NCBI RefSeq assembly: GCF_000807255.1
Contig: NZ_CP009268.1
Coordinates: forward strand, 712,384 to 776,383
From: Clostridium pasteurianum DSM 525 = ATCC 6013
GTDB lineage: Bacteria > Bacillota > Clostridia > Clostridiales > Clostridiaceae
DNA: 64,000 nt
Direction: 5' to 3'
Made by a program: the position numbers and the translations under genes. Below the pieces are notes generated by a model. That model searched no databases, was not told where the DNA came from, and worked only from the letters and a program-made list of their open reading frames with translations. How positions within the stretch are numbered: the stretch's first letter is position 1; each line of letters begins with the position of its first letter. This document shows, piece after piece, positions 9,636 to 18,917 of the stretch.

Positions 9636-11684
9636 TTAATTATCTATATTCCAATCTTGTAATTTTACCAATTCAGGTGGGAGTATATTCTTATTTACTA
9701 CCGGGGATACCGTAACAGTAATAGTTGTATTTTTTACATTGCTCAGATGTATGGATAATTTCTCTAAATTATTAGGTGATTGGTTAGGCGGATTAGGAGA
9801 CTGAGGTAATGGTTCTGCTTTCATTTTATCAAAATGCCCCTCCGCTGGAGATACAATGGAAACTAAGACCTTTTTATTATTTTTTGACAACAGAGCTGTT
9901 TTTTTATCCTTACTTATTTCAATTTTTGCTATAGTATGGGCAAACCACCATATATCTGAAGGCCTATAGGTGGTAATCTCGTCTTGTATCAGCATAGTTC
10001 CAGTATCTTTATAGAGAGCTGCTCCTCTTTTTACGGAGACAGCATCAGTCTTATAGGCATCAGTTATATCTGCAATGGCAAAGGATTTTTTTGAGCCTTC
10101 TTTAAAGCTATCTATTTTAGTATTTGCCAGTACATTTTGATCCGGTTTTGCACTGGGGTTTATAACCAGGGTATTTTGACCTTCTGCTCTTTTTCTATAA
10201 TATTCCCATCGTTTGCCCTTTTCTCCTGTATCCCAGTATCCAGGAAGATTGTAGTTTTCTGTTCCCAGCTCACAAAACCAGCGAAGACCTAAGGTGTCAT
10301 ACACAAAGCTTCCAATATCAAGATCGCTGTGAGACAGTCCATTTTTACCAGCTTTAAAGCCCACAAAGGAATCTGAATTTTTACCTACATTATTGTGTAG
10401 TGTAACAAGTTCTAATTTGTTGAAATATTTATCCTGTATTTTTATGGGTATCTCTTTAACTTTTTTATTTCCCCATATAAGGCTCATAGGAGTGGTATCT
10501 TTTTCATTAGTAACGCTATTGTAATACCAGGAGTATTCTCCATTTTTAAATTTATTGGACAGCCACAGTAATATAGGTGATTTTAGTTTATAGGAATCGG
10601 CATCAGAAAAATTAAACAGGCCGCTGGGGCCATTCATATATATGGAGAAGTAACCCGTAGAAGCAAGTCCTGGTGATTTTGACAGATCATAATCCGTCCC
10701 CAGTGTAGAATCCAGTGAAGATATAAAATAAGCAGCATAGGTAGTGCCGTAATCCCAGTAGGATGGCCCTTCATACCAGGCACCATCCGGAGCATAATTA
10801 CTCAGCATTTCCGGAAGATATTTTACTCCATTTTCAATAAGCTGTGCTGAAACTCTTTCAAACTCTTCTCCTTCATCACCTAGAGCCAGGGCGCCTAGAC
10901 CTATCCCGCCATTGCATACACTGTTCCAGTTTGTAGCACCAGCCATAGAAGAATTTTTTACCATGGAAAATTCTAAAGCAGGTTTAAGTCCCTTATTTAA
11001 AAGGGCATTTCTTATAAGTGATTTTTGAGAATCTGTTAGGTAATTATAGAGCCAATCGTAGCCTATAGCAGCTGCTGCAGTCATTTCAGCGGTATCAAGA
11101 AAATGCTCTGGATGCCAGCTGGGAAATTTTTCATCACTTGAAATAGTTTCCAGTTCAAGGAGGGCAGCCTCCGCATATTTTTTATCTCCTGTTATCTTAT
11201 ATACAAAGGCTAAGGTTTGTATCCTATCCAGAACATCTCTGCTTACAGGCAAAAGTCTAACTTTATCAGCTAGTTCATATTTAACCGGTTCCCTTTCTAA
11301 AAGCATATCTGCCTTGCTTTGCAGATAATTAAATTTCTTTTTCATTGCGGTATCCTTGGATATATTCAATTTTATATTTCTAAAATCCTCTTCCCTGGCC
11401 ATCAGCCTTGGATGCTGTCCATTTTCATTATGCTGCTTTAGTGATCTTATAATATTCTCTCCTTTAGGCAGATATATTTCAGGGTCAGCAGAGGATTTAT
11501 TATTAACTGTGCCAGTGGACTCTGATCTATCAGTAATTACTTTATCAGCAGGCTCATCAGCCTTTTTTGGTGTTTTAGTATTTGAATAGGCTTTATATAA
11601 TTTTGGCGCAAAATTATATATAAAATAAATTGACATAATCATTAACAGTATAATTAAAAAAAACTTTTTATAGATATTTTTCAC
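9636..11684 (-). CDS. membrane-anchored heparinase II/III-like polysaccharide lyase
   Basis: About 682 residues, with an N-terminal transmembrane anchor and then an extracytoplasmic alpha-helical domain and a beta-rich half, as in heparinase II/III and alginate-lyase-type proteins. Recognisable segments include H-P-R-L-M-A-R near the start of the catalytic part, an N-W-N-S-V-C-N-G-G loop, P-D-G-A-W-Y-E-G-P-S-Y-W, and a later G-L-S-H-S-D-L-D-I-G-S-F block. An ATG lies 18 bases further upstream (11702), but the AAGGAG ribosome binding site falls inside that extension and points to the GTG at 11684-11682. Its place inside a polysaccharide locus, on the opposite strand, suggests it degrades or trims an acidic polymer at the cell surface. 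Substrate and exact lyase family are not determined. Confidence 0.8.
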   Translation of the reverse strand: MKNIYKKFFLIILLMIMSIYFIYNFAPKLYKAYSNTKTPKKADEPADKVITDRSESTGTVNNKSSADPEIYLPKGENIIRSLKQHNENGQHPRLMAREEDFRNIKLNISKDTAMKKKFNYLQSKADMLLEREPVKYELADKVRLLPVSRDVLDRIQTLAFVYKITGDKKYAEAALLELETISSDEKFPSWHPEHFLDTAEMTAAAAIGYDWLYNYLTDSQKSLIRNALLNKGLKPALEFSMVKNSSMAGATNWNSVCNGGIGLGALALGDEGEEFERVSAQLIENGVKYLPEMLSNYAPDGAWYEGPSYWDYGTTYAAYFISSLDSTLGTDYDLSKSPGLASTGYFSIYMNGPSGLFNFSDADSYKLKSPILLWLSNKFKNGEYSWYYNSVTNEKDTTPMSLIWGNKKVKEIPIKIQDKYFNKLELVTLHNNVGKNSDSFVGFKAGKNGLSHSDLDIGSFVYDTLGLRWFCELGTENYNLPGYWDTGEKGKRWEYYRKRAEGQNTLVINPSAKPDQNVLANTKIDSFKEGSKKSFAIADITDAYKTDAVSVKRGAALYKDTGTMLIQDEITTYRPSDIWWFAHTIAKIEISKDKKTALLSKNNKKVLVSIVSPAEGHFDKMKAEPLPQSPNPPNQSPNNLEKLSIHLSNVKNTTITVTVSPVVNKNILPPELVKLQDWNIDN

Positions 11685-12048
11685 ATTGGTCTCCTTAGGC
11701 ATATGAAAATAAATAATAAGTCAAAGATGTGACGGATATTTTGAATATGCCTTAATATAATTTTTAATTATTATAAACTTATAATAACTTATTTTCTATT
11801 GCTAGGGAAATAATTAAAATATATTTAACTATATTTATAAAATATGGATAATATGTAATATGACACTATATACCATATTTCCTTGTGTTTTGACTTTAGG
11901 AATAGTATAATATTTAAAGTATGTTATTATAATTTACAAAAATTTAAATTGATTACAGATAGTAATTTATAGATTTGTCAATAAATATATAGATAGATAA
12001 AAAGGATATGATGAACAAAATTTAAGCAAAAGTCGTCTGGAGTGGAAA
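11685..12048. other. divergent promoter region between the lyase and glycosyltransferase genes
   Basis: This A/T-rich spacer separates two divergent genes and must hold promoters for both. A TATAAT at 11928-11933 points toward the glycosyltransferase, and an ATTATA at 11770-11775 would be a -10 for the lyase strand. Neither has a convincing -35 partner, so no promoter is called firmly. Confidence 0.4.
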
Positions 12049-13209
12049 ATGTCAATGAATGTTTTTATAATTGGGTCAAAGGGTATTCCTGCTAAATATG
12101 GCGGATTTGAGACTTTCGTAGATAAATTAGTAAGCTATAGGAAAAATGATGATATTAAATATCATGTTGCATGTATTGCTGACAATGAAAGGGAATTCTC
12201 CTATAGAGGAGCTCGCTGCTTTAATGTTAAAGTAACAAATATAGGAAATGCAAAGGCTATTATATATGATTTAAAGGCTCTTAAAATGTGTGAAAATTAT
12301 ATAAAAAAGAATAATTTAAAAAATTGTATTATATATATTCTGGCTTGTAGAATAGGTCCTTTTTTGGCCTTTTATAAAAATAGATTTGAAAAGCAGGGTA
12401 TTAAGATTTATGTTAATCCAGATGGACATGAGTGGAAGAGAAGTAAATGGAACAGATTTGTCAAGGCCTATTGGAAGATTTCTGAAAGGCTCATGGTAAA
12501 ACATGCTGATCTGCTTATATGTGATTCAAAGGGAATAGAAAGTTATATACAGGAAGAATACAGCTTCTATAATCCTAAAACTACTTTTATTGCCTACGGT
12601 GCAGATATAGAGAAATCCACTGTAAAGGATACGGATGAAGAATTAACTCAGTGGTATGATAAATTCAATATCAAGAAAAATCAATATTATCTCATTGTAG
12701 GAAGATTTGTTCCGGAAAATAACTACGAAGTGATGATAAGTGAATTTATAAATTCCAATTCAAAAAAGGATCTAGTTATAGTTACCAATGTAGAAGAAAA
12801 TAAATTTTACTGGGATTTAGTTGAAAAGACGAATTTCAATAAGGATAAGAGAATTAAATTTGTAGGTACCGTTTATAATGGAGAACTTATAAAGAGAATA
12901 AGAGAAAATGCCTATGGCTATATTCACGGTCATGAAGTAGGTGGTACAAATCCTTCGTTGCTGGAGGCCCTTGCCAGTACAAAGATAAATTTACTTTTGG
13001 ATGTAAATTTTAATGTGGAAGTTGGCAAAGAGGGAGCACTTTATTTCAGCAAGGAAAACATGTCTTTAGCAGATCTAATTGAAGATGTAGATAAGTTTAC
13101 AGAGGAGAGAATAAATCAGCTTTCCATAAAGGCAAAGGATAGAATTATTAATAAGTATTCCTGGGATAAAATAGTGGATAAGTATGAAAATTTATTTATA
13201 AGTCATTAA
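12049..13209 (+). CDS. rhamnosyltransferase-like glycosyltransferase (DUF1972 + GT4)
   Basis: A 386-residue cytoplasmic glycosyltransferase. The N-terminal half has G-S-K-G-I-P-A-K-Y-G-G-F-E-T-F, the signature of DUF1972 proteins such as RgpA-type rhamnosyltransferases. The C-terminal half is a GT4 domain with V-G-G-T-N-P-S-L-L-E-A-L at the nucleotide-sugar site. Such enzymes often act early in repeat-unit assembly, adding the second sugar. A GGAGTGG ribosome binding site precedes two nearby ATGs (12049 and 12055); either could be the start. It opens a long run of same-strand glycan genes. The transferred sugar is inferred from the family only. Confidence 0.85.
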   Translation: MSMNVFIIGSKGIPAKYGGFETFVDKLVSYRKNDDIKYHVACIADNEREFSYRGARCFNVKVTNIGNAKAIIYDLKALKMCENYIKKNNLKNCIIYILACRIGPFLAFYKNRFEKQGIKIYVNPDGHEWKRSKWNRFVKAYWKISERLMVKHADLLICDSKGIESYIQEEYSFYNPKTTFIAYGADIEKSTVKDTDEELTQWYDKFNIKKNQYYLIVGRFVPENNYEVMISEFINSNSKKDLVIVTNVEENKFYWDLVEKTNFNKDKRIKFVGTVYNGELIKRIRENAYGYIHGHEVGGTNPSLLEALASTKINLLLDVNFNVEVGKEGALYFSKENMSLADLIEDVDKFTEERINQLSIKAKDRIINKYSWDKIVDKYENLFISH

Positions 13210-13309
13210 AAGCCAATACATATCCTTAGTTTAATATCTGTGCTGCTGATAACTCAGCCGTAGATAAATAGCAGAAATAATTATTTACTACTAATAGAGG
13301 GGGATAAAT

Positions 13310-14656
13310 ATGAAGGTACTGCACTATACACTGGGTATGCCTCCCTATAGAACTGGCGGGCTCACAAAGTATTCTGTAGATTTAATTAAAACCGAAAAGC
13401 AGCAGGGAATGGAAGTTATAGTATTATATCCAGGTCATTATAATTTCATGAATAAAACGTATATTGATTTTGATAAAAAATACTTTGGGATAAAGGTCTA
13501 TGAACTTGTAAATCCACTGCCTGTCTCTCTGCTTGGGGGAGTGGGAGAGCCGGATAAATTCATAAGAAGAGTTAATGAAAAATATATCTATAATTTTCTA
13601 CTTCGGGAGAAGCCGGATATTGTCCATATACACACATTAATGGGATTGCCCTTTGAGCTTGTAGAATCAGCTAAGGCATTAGATATAAAGACAATTTTTA
13701 CTACCCATGATTACTATGGATTGTGTCCAAAAGTCAATTTAGTCAATTCAGAAAATGTCTTATGCGAAAATTATTGTGATGGCAGAGAATGTGTTAAGTG
13801 CAACTTAAACTCCTATTCACTGCCACTGATAACTCTTATGCAGTCTAAAATATATCGAAGATTAAAAAATCATAACTTCGTGAAACACTTGAGAAAACGT
13901 AAAAATGTCCAAATACAGTCTGCTCCACTAAAGCAGGATTACAGCAGTATAGATTTGCATAAATCCAATAAATATGTTTTACTTAGACAGTATTATTTAA
14001 ATATTTTAGATAATATTGACTTTATACATTATAACAGCACCACAGCGGAGCAAGTTTATAAAAAATACTTAAATAAAAATAATGGGAAGATCATAAATAT
14101 AACTCATAATGATATAAAAGATAACAGGAAAGAGAAGTTATTTAATAGAGATTATGTGAATTTTGGATATGTAGGACCCATTAGTTACAATAAAGGTTTT
14201 TTTAAGCTCTATGAGGCTTTAGAAGATCTGCATAAAGAGGGTATTGATAATTGGAAATTAAAAGTTTACGGCAATAAAGACAATGGTCCTGAAAATCCAA
14301 ATATAACTTATTATGGAAGCTTTGATTATAATGATTTGAAAGAAATTTATGGGGATATGGATGTACTGATTATTCCAAGTATGTGGAGAGAGACCTTTGG
14401 TTTTATAGTCTTAGAGGCACTATCCCATGGTGTACCCTGTATAGTTACAGATAATGTGGGGAGTAAGGATATAATTGAAAAAGAGAAATTTGGACTGATA
14501 ACAACTCCGGAGAATTTATCGGAATTATTGGAAAAGTTAATAGAAGATAAAAATATTTTAGCGGATATAAGAAGAAATATATTGTCTTCAGATTTTCCCT
14601 ACACTATGGATACACATATTAGAGAGATTAAAGAAATGTATATTAATTTATTATAA
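13310..14656 (+). CDS. GT4 family glycosyltransferase
   Basis: A 448-residue GT-B fold glycosyltransferase. The N-terminal M-P-P-Y-R-T-G-G-L motif forms the glycine-rich acceptor-domain loop, and the C-terminal E-T-F-G-F-I-V-L-E is the retaining GT4 EX7E motif. An unusual cysteine-rich insert (C-P-K-V-N-L-V-N-S-E-N-V-L-C and C-D-G-R-E-C-V-K-C, about residues 139-164) sits between the halves; such cysteines occur in some clostridial GT4 enzymes and could bind metal. A GAGGGGG ribosome binding site precedes the ATG. Donor and acceptor are unknown. Confidence 0.85.
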   Translation: MKVLHYTLGMPPYRTGGLTKYSVDLIKTEKQQGMEVIVLYPGHYNFMNKTYIDFDKKYFGIKVYELVNPLPVSLLGGVGEPDKFIRRVNEKYIYNFLLREKPDIVHIHTLMGLPFELVESAKALDIKTIFTTHDYYGLCPKVNLVNSENVLCENYCDGRECVKCNLNSYSLPLITLMQSKIYRRLKNHNFVKHLRKRKNVQIQSAPLKQDYSSIDLHKSNKYVLLRQYYLNILDNIDFIHYNSTTAEQVYKKYLNKNNGKIINITHNDIKDNRKEKLFNRDYVNFGYVGPISYNKGFFKLYEALEDLHKEGIDNWKLKVYGNKDNGPENPNITYYGSFDYNDLKEIYGDMDVLIIPSMWRETFGFIVLEALSHGVPCIVTDNVGSKDIIEKEKFGLITTPENLSELLEKLIEDKNILADIRRNILSSDFPYTMDTHIREIKEMYINLL

Positions 14657-14672
14657 AGGATGTTTATGGATT

Positions 14673-15671
14673 ATGGTAAAGATAAGTGTCATAGTACCGG
14701 TATATAATGTGGAACAATATTTGGAGCAGTGTCTAACATCCATAGTAAATCAAACTATGAAGGATATCGAAATAATAGCTGTAAACGATGGGTCTACAGA
14801 TAACAGCTTAAACATAATAAAGGAGTTTGCAGGTAAGTACTCTAACTTAGTGCTATTGGATAAGGAAAATGGGGGACTCAGCTCTGCAAGAAATTTTGGA
14901 ATGGAGCATGCAAAGGGAGAATTTATATCCTTTGTAGATAGTGATGATTTTATAGAAGAAAATATGCTTGAAGATTTATATAATTTAGCCAAAAAACATG
15001 AGGCTGATATGGTGGTTTCCAAAATAAAATTGTATGAGGGATCTAAAGTTACAAGCATTATACCTAAGGCTCAGTATACTAAAAATATATTGAACCGGGA
15101 AGAGGCCATTAGTGAGTTTTTAAAGACAAATATAACCGGACATGCCTGGAACAAATTGTATAGAAGGGAATTGTTTCATATAGGACATATAAAATATCCA
15201 GAGGGACTTTTATATGAAGATATTCCAACTACATTGCAGTTAATAGCTATGGGTAAAAAAATTGTCTTAACGGAGGACTCATTTTACTATTACAGGCAGA
15301 GGGAAAATGCCATAACCAAAAAGATTTCCTATAAAGCAGTGAAGGATCATTTTGCCGTTATTGAATTTGTAGACAATTATATAAAAAAGCTTGATTTAGA
15401 TAAAAACACAAAATTTTATCTAAAGGAGTTTATTGTAAATGAGTTATCTTATAACTACAAATTGCTTATAAGATATTATCTTTTTACTTTAAATAGAGAC
15501 AAAATTGAAGATGAACAGGAAAGCCTTATAATAAAAAGATGCAGAAGTATAAATCTGCTTAAATATATATTTAGTCTAAGAGTCAATAAAAAGATTCTTT
15601 TAAAGGCAATTTTAATAGACTTGAATTTATACAAATTCTATGTAGTCCGTGGGGGAAAATATGAAACTTAA
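14673..15671 (+). CDS. GT2 family glycosyltransferase
   Basis: A 332-residue inverting GT-A glycosyltransferase. The N-terminus I-S-V-I-V-P-V-Y-N-V-E begins the nucleotide-binding fold, N-D-G-S-T-D-N-S is the nucleoside loop, and F-V-D-S-D-D-F carries the metal-binding DxD motif. The C-terminal third is basic and partly amphipathic, as in CpsI/EpsJ-like enzymes that work at the membrane face. The ribosome binding site AAAGGA lies 12 bases upstream. Its end overlaps the start of the next GT2 gene, so the two are translated as a unit. Confidence 0.88.
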   Translation: MVKISVIVPVYNVEQYLEQCLTSIVNQTMKDIEIIAVNDGSTDNSLNIIKEFAGKYSNLVLLDKENGGLSSARNFGMEHAKGEFISFVDSDDFIEENMLEDLYNLAKKHEADMVVSKIKLYEGSKVTSIIPKAQYTKNILNREEAISEFLKTNITGHAWNKLYRRELFHIGHIKYPEGLLYEDIPTTLQLIAMGKKIVLTEDSFYYYRQRENAITKKISYKAVKDHFAVIEFVDNYIKKLDLDKNTKFYLKEFIVNELSYNYKLLIRYYLFTLNRDKIEDEQESLIIKRCRSINLLKYIFSLRVNKKILLKAILIDLNLYKFYVVRGGKYET

Positions 15672-16626
15672 AGGATGTGAATTGATGGATAAGTTATCTC
15701 CTTTGGTAAGTGTGGTAATACCAACCTATAATAGAGCTGAAACCATAGAGAAAACCATAAATAGCATTTTAAATCAGACCTATAGGAGTATTGAAATAGT
15801 GATAGTTGACGATTGTTCAAGGGATAATACTGAACAGATTATCAATGAAAAATTTTCCCATATAGAAAATTTAAAATATATAAAACATGAAAAGAATAAA
15901 GGTGGAAATGCAGCAAGAAATACTGGTATTGAGAATTCAAAAGGTAAATACATAGCTTTTCTGGATAGTGATGATGAATGGCTCAGTACTAAAATTGAAA
16001 AACAGATAAACAAGATGGTTAAAAATAAAAATTGTGGATTAATATATACTTATTGTGCAAATGTAGACTTGAATACTAATGAGATTATTTCTTATTTCGG
16101 AAATGAACCTGGACAAAAGCCCTTTGAAAAATTATTGTGTGAAAATTTTATTGGATCAACTTCTTCAATACTATGTACAAAAGATGCACTCATGGACGTG
16201 GGGATGTTTGATGAAAGTCTTCCAAGCTGTCAGGATTGGGAGCTTTATATAAGAATTGCCAGTAGATACCACATAGATTATATAGGTGAGCCACTGCTAA
16301 GGTACTATATCCATGGTAACAGCATTACTGGAAATTGTAATAGGGCAATTGAAGGGCATATTATTGTGCTGGAGAGAGTTTTACAATTAATTAAAAATTG
16401 TGAAGTGCAATTATCAAAGAGAAATATGCTATACTATCATTACAGAAAAAGAGCAGATATATATTTAAAATTCAGACTTATGAAAGACTCTGTAAAATAT
16501 AGATTTAAATCAGTATGCTGCAATCCAAGGGACATAAAAAATGATTTACTGCTTATTTTATCCCTTGGAGGAAAGAAATTTTATGATAATTTGATTACTG
16601 CAAAACATGGTATTAAAAAGAAATAA
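15661..16626 (+). CDS. GT2 family glycosyltransferase
   Basis: An inverting GT-A glycosyltransferase with V-S-V-V-I-P-T-Y-N-R, D-D-C-S-R-D-N-T and A-F-L-D-S-D-D-E-W (DxD) in the canonical order. The ATG at 15661 is preceded by GGGGGA and overlaps the upstream gene by 11 bases; an in-frame ATG at 15685 with AAAGGA nine bases before it is an equally good start. A GTG at 15649 is less likely. It differs clearly from the previous GT2 enzyme, so it presumably adds another sugar of the same repeat unit. Confidence 0.85.
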   Translation: MKLKGCELMDKLSPLVSVVIPTYNRAETIEKTINSILNQTYRSIEIVIVDDCSRDNTEQIINEKFSHIENLKYIKHEKNKGGNAARNTGIENSKGKYIAFLDSDDEWLSTKIEKQINKMVKNKNCGLIYTYCANVDLNTNEIISYFGNEPGQKPFEKLLCENFIGSTSSILCTKDALMDVGMFDESLPSCQDWELYIRIASRYHIDYIGEPLLRYYIHGNSITGNCNRAIEGHIIVLERVLQLIKNCEVQLSKRNMLYYHYRKRADIYLKFRLMKDSVKYRFKSVCCNPRDIKNDLLLILSLGGKKFYDNLITAKHGIKKK

Positions 16627-16647
16627 TAATTATTGAGGAGGCTGTCT

Positions 16648-17508
16648 ATGGACAATTTTAGAATGGCCTATGCCATTCAGTGCCATAAAAATCCTGAACA
16701 ATTAAATAATCTTGTGGATAAGATCAGTGATAAAGATGTAGATATATTCATACATGTGGATAAAAAGTCCAGTATAATAAATTTTATAGAGAAAAAGGAT
16801 AATATCTATTTTACAGATAAGAGGTTTAAGGTTAAATGGGGACACAGCAGTCAGTTTTTTGCCACTGTGGAATTGTTAAAAAAGATTCATAAAACAGGTT
16901 CTTATGACTACATTCATTTTATCAGCGGACAGGATTACCCCATAAAGTGCAGGGATGAAATAAAAAGCTTTTTTAAAGAGAACTATGGAAAACAATTTAT
17001 ACAATACAGGCCTTTACCTAACGACTGGCCCTACAATGGCATGAGCAGAGTTTTAGTCCATTATCCCCATTTTCTATTTGCCAATGAATTTACAAGAAAA
17101 ATTATGTATAAGTATGAAAAGCTTGTGATGAAAATTACTGCTTTTCAAAGGAATATTGAAAGTTTACCTCAATTATATGGAGGCTCCTGCTGGTTTTCAA
17201 TAACTGGGGATTGTATGAAATATATTTTGGAATTTCTCCACAAAAATCCTGACTACATAAAGTTTTTTCAGAATACTCACTGTGGAGATGAGATATTTTT
17301 TCAGACAATTTTAGTTAATTCAAAATATAGACAGCATTTGTTTAATGATAATATGAGGTATATTGACTGGAGTAATGGAGGGGCCTCTCCTAAGGTATTA
17401 CTGGAGGAGGATTTTCAAAAATTACAAAACTCTCATAAGCTGTATGCCAGAAAGCTGGATTATAATATGGACAGTAATCTGTTTGAAAAATTAAATGAAA
17501 TTGTGTAG
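16648..17508 (+). CDS. core-2/I-branching-type glycosyltransferase (GT14)
   Basis: A 286-residue protein of the GT14 branch family, which in animals makes beta-1,6-GlcNAc branches and in bacteria is found in capsule and EPS loci. Typical blocks are A-Y-A-I-Q-C-H-K-N-P near the start, H-F-I-S-G-Q-D-Y-P-I in the middle, G-G-S-C-W-F-S-I and then H-C-G-D-E-I-F-F-Q-T. A GAGGAGG ribosome binding site just before the ATG at 16648 rules out an in-frame TTG five codons earlier. The enzyme suggests a branched polymer; its linkage is not determined. Confidence 0.83.
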   Translation: MDNFRMAYAIQCHKNPEQLNNLVDKISDKDVDIFIHVDKKSSIINFIEKKDNIYFTDKRFKVKWGHSSQFFATVELLKKIHKTGSYDYIHFISGQDYPIKCRDEIKSFFKENYGKQFIQYRPLPNDWPYNGMSRVLVHYPHFLFANEFTRKIMYKYEKLVMKITAFQRNIESLPQLYGGSCWFSITGDCMKYILEFLHKNPDYIKFFQNTHCGDEIFFQTILVNSKYRQHLFNDNMRYIDWSNGGASPKVLLEEDFQKLQNSHKLYARKLDYNMDSNLFEKLNEIV

Positions 17509-17587
17509 CTTATATTGGTATGAAAATTTAAATGACTTATGTTTTTATCAAAAATATAAGATAATAGTATTAGAATAGGAGGAAAAT

Positions 17588-18898
17588 ATGACTGTAAAAT
17601 TATTAGTGTTTATTGTAGTTGTACTATTGGGCTTATTTGCTTTGAAAAGACAAAAATTTTTTTACTATAAACCCTATTATAACATGGGGCTTATATTGCT
17701 TACTCTATGTGTACCCTTTTCAATAATGACCAGTTATGAGGACAGTGTTTCTCATACTTATTTATATATATCTTCTACATTAATTGTAATAGCTGCTATT
17801 TTTATTATAAATATAAGTAAATCTGTTTTGGAATTTACCTTAGAACACATATTTTTTATTTTATTAATGGCGGACATTGTATTTATGGTCTTCAATGTGT
17901 GGATACTTAATCATGTGAATTTTATTAATTTAAGTATTACTTATATAAGTATATATCTTATTTATCTCATATATAAAAGTTTTAGTAAAGTCTATGAAGG
18001 TTATGGACAGAAAATATTTAATTATTTCACATATCTGGCTATATTTAATGGCATATTTGGAATAGTTCAGTATATTACGAATAAAAAGCTGATTTATGGC
18101 AGATTTAACGAAAATATAATATATACAGAGGGATTAGTTAAAGTAAAAAGAGCTGTGGGAATAGCCATGACCAATAATGCCGGCGGTAATCTGTCAGCAA
18201 TTTTATTTACAGTGGTTTTCTATAATTATATAGTTAACAGAAGAAAGAGAGATTTGGCAGCTGTAGTTTTAACAGTAGTATTTTCAATTTTAACTTTAAC
18301 CCGTATAGCCTATGTAGCTATATTTTTGTCAGTGGTAATTTATATATTCAGTTATAACTGGAAAAGTGTGCGTTTAACCACTAAAAAATTAGCTGCTATC
18401 CTGTCTGGAGCACTGGCAGCTGTCATACTTTTAGCTCTATCCTGGCACAGAATATATGAAACTCTATTTGTAAACAGGGGAAATACCCAAGGCTATAGAT
18501 TCATACAGTATGGCAATGTGACTAAGTATATTTTACCTCATGTAGAGGCACTTAAGGGCGTAGGCCTTGGTCAATACAGAAATTACATATATTATTACTA
18601 CAAGGTCAGCGACATTGATTTACATACCCAGTATTTAAATGTACTTATAGAGCAGGGCTGGCTTATATTTATTCTATTTACAGCTTTTAATATCTACATA
18701 CTTGTAAAAGCACTGAAGGCTTCAGATACTGCGGTAAAAAAAGCTTTTGCCATAAGTTTGTTTGCCGTAAATTTAATCTGTTCCAATTTCAATCCTAACC
18801 AGTATTACTATGTGAATAATGTAGTATATTATCTTTTGATGTTCAATTTTTATATGGTAAGTAATAAATCAAAAGGATTCAAGAGGATAGAAAATTAA
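17588..18898 (+). CDS. O-antigen polymerase/ligase family protein (Wzy)
   Basis: A 436-residue integral membrane protein with about eleven hydrophobic helices. A large extracellular loop contains R-G-N-T-Q-G-Y-R-F and G-V-G-L-G-Q-Y-R, followed by D-L-H-T-Q-Y-L-N-V-L-I-E-Q-G-W; this last block (HxQYL...E.G) is the usual signature of Wzy/WaaL proteins. It would polymerise the repeat units exported by the flippase encoded at 20114. AGGAGG six bases before the ATG fixes the start. It is the second polymerase in the window. Confidence 0.86.
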   Translation: MTVKLLVFIVVVLLGLFALKRQKFFYYKPYYNMGLILLTLCVPFSIMTSYEDSVSHTYLYISSTLIVIAAIFIINISKSVLEFTLEHIFFILLMADIVFMVFNVWILNHVNFINLSITYISIYLIYLIYKSFSKVYEGYGQKIFNYFTYLAIFNGIFGIVQYITNKKLIYGRFNENIIYTEGLVKVKRAVGIAMTNNAGGNLSAILFTVVFYNYIVNRRKRDLAAVVLTVVFSILTLTRIAYVAIFLSVVIYIFSYNWKSVRLTTKKLAAILSGALAAVILLALSWHRIYETLFVNRGNTQGYRFIQYGNVTKYILPHVEALKGVGLGQYRNYIYYYYKVSDIDLHTQYLNVLIEQGWLIFILFTAFNIYILVKALKASDTAVKKAFAISLFAVNLICSNFNPNQYYYVNNVVYYLLMFNFYMVSNKSKGFKRIEN

Positions 18899-18917
18899 AA
18901 GATCTGAGGTATATATC

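Noticed and set aside
13245-13258. Small GCTGA-TAAC-TCAGC hairpin as a terminator.
   Set aside because: The five-bp stem is too short and has no T-run.
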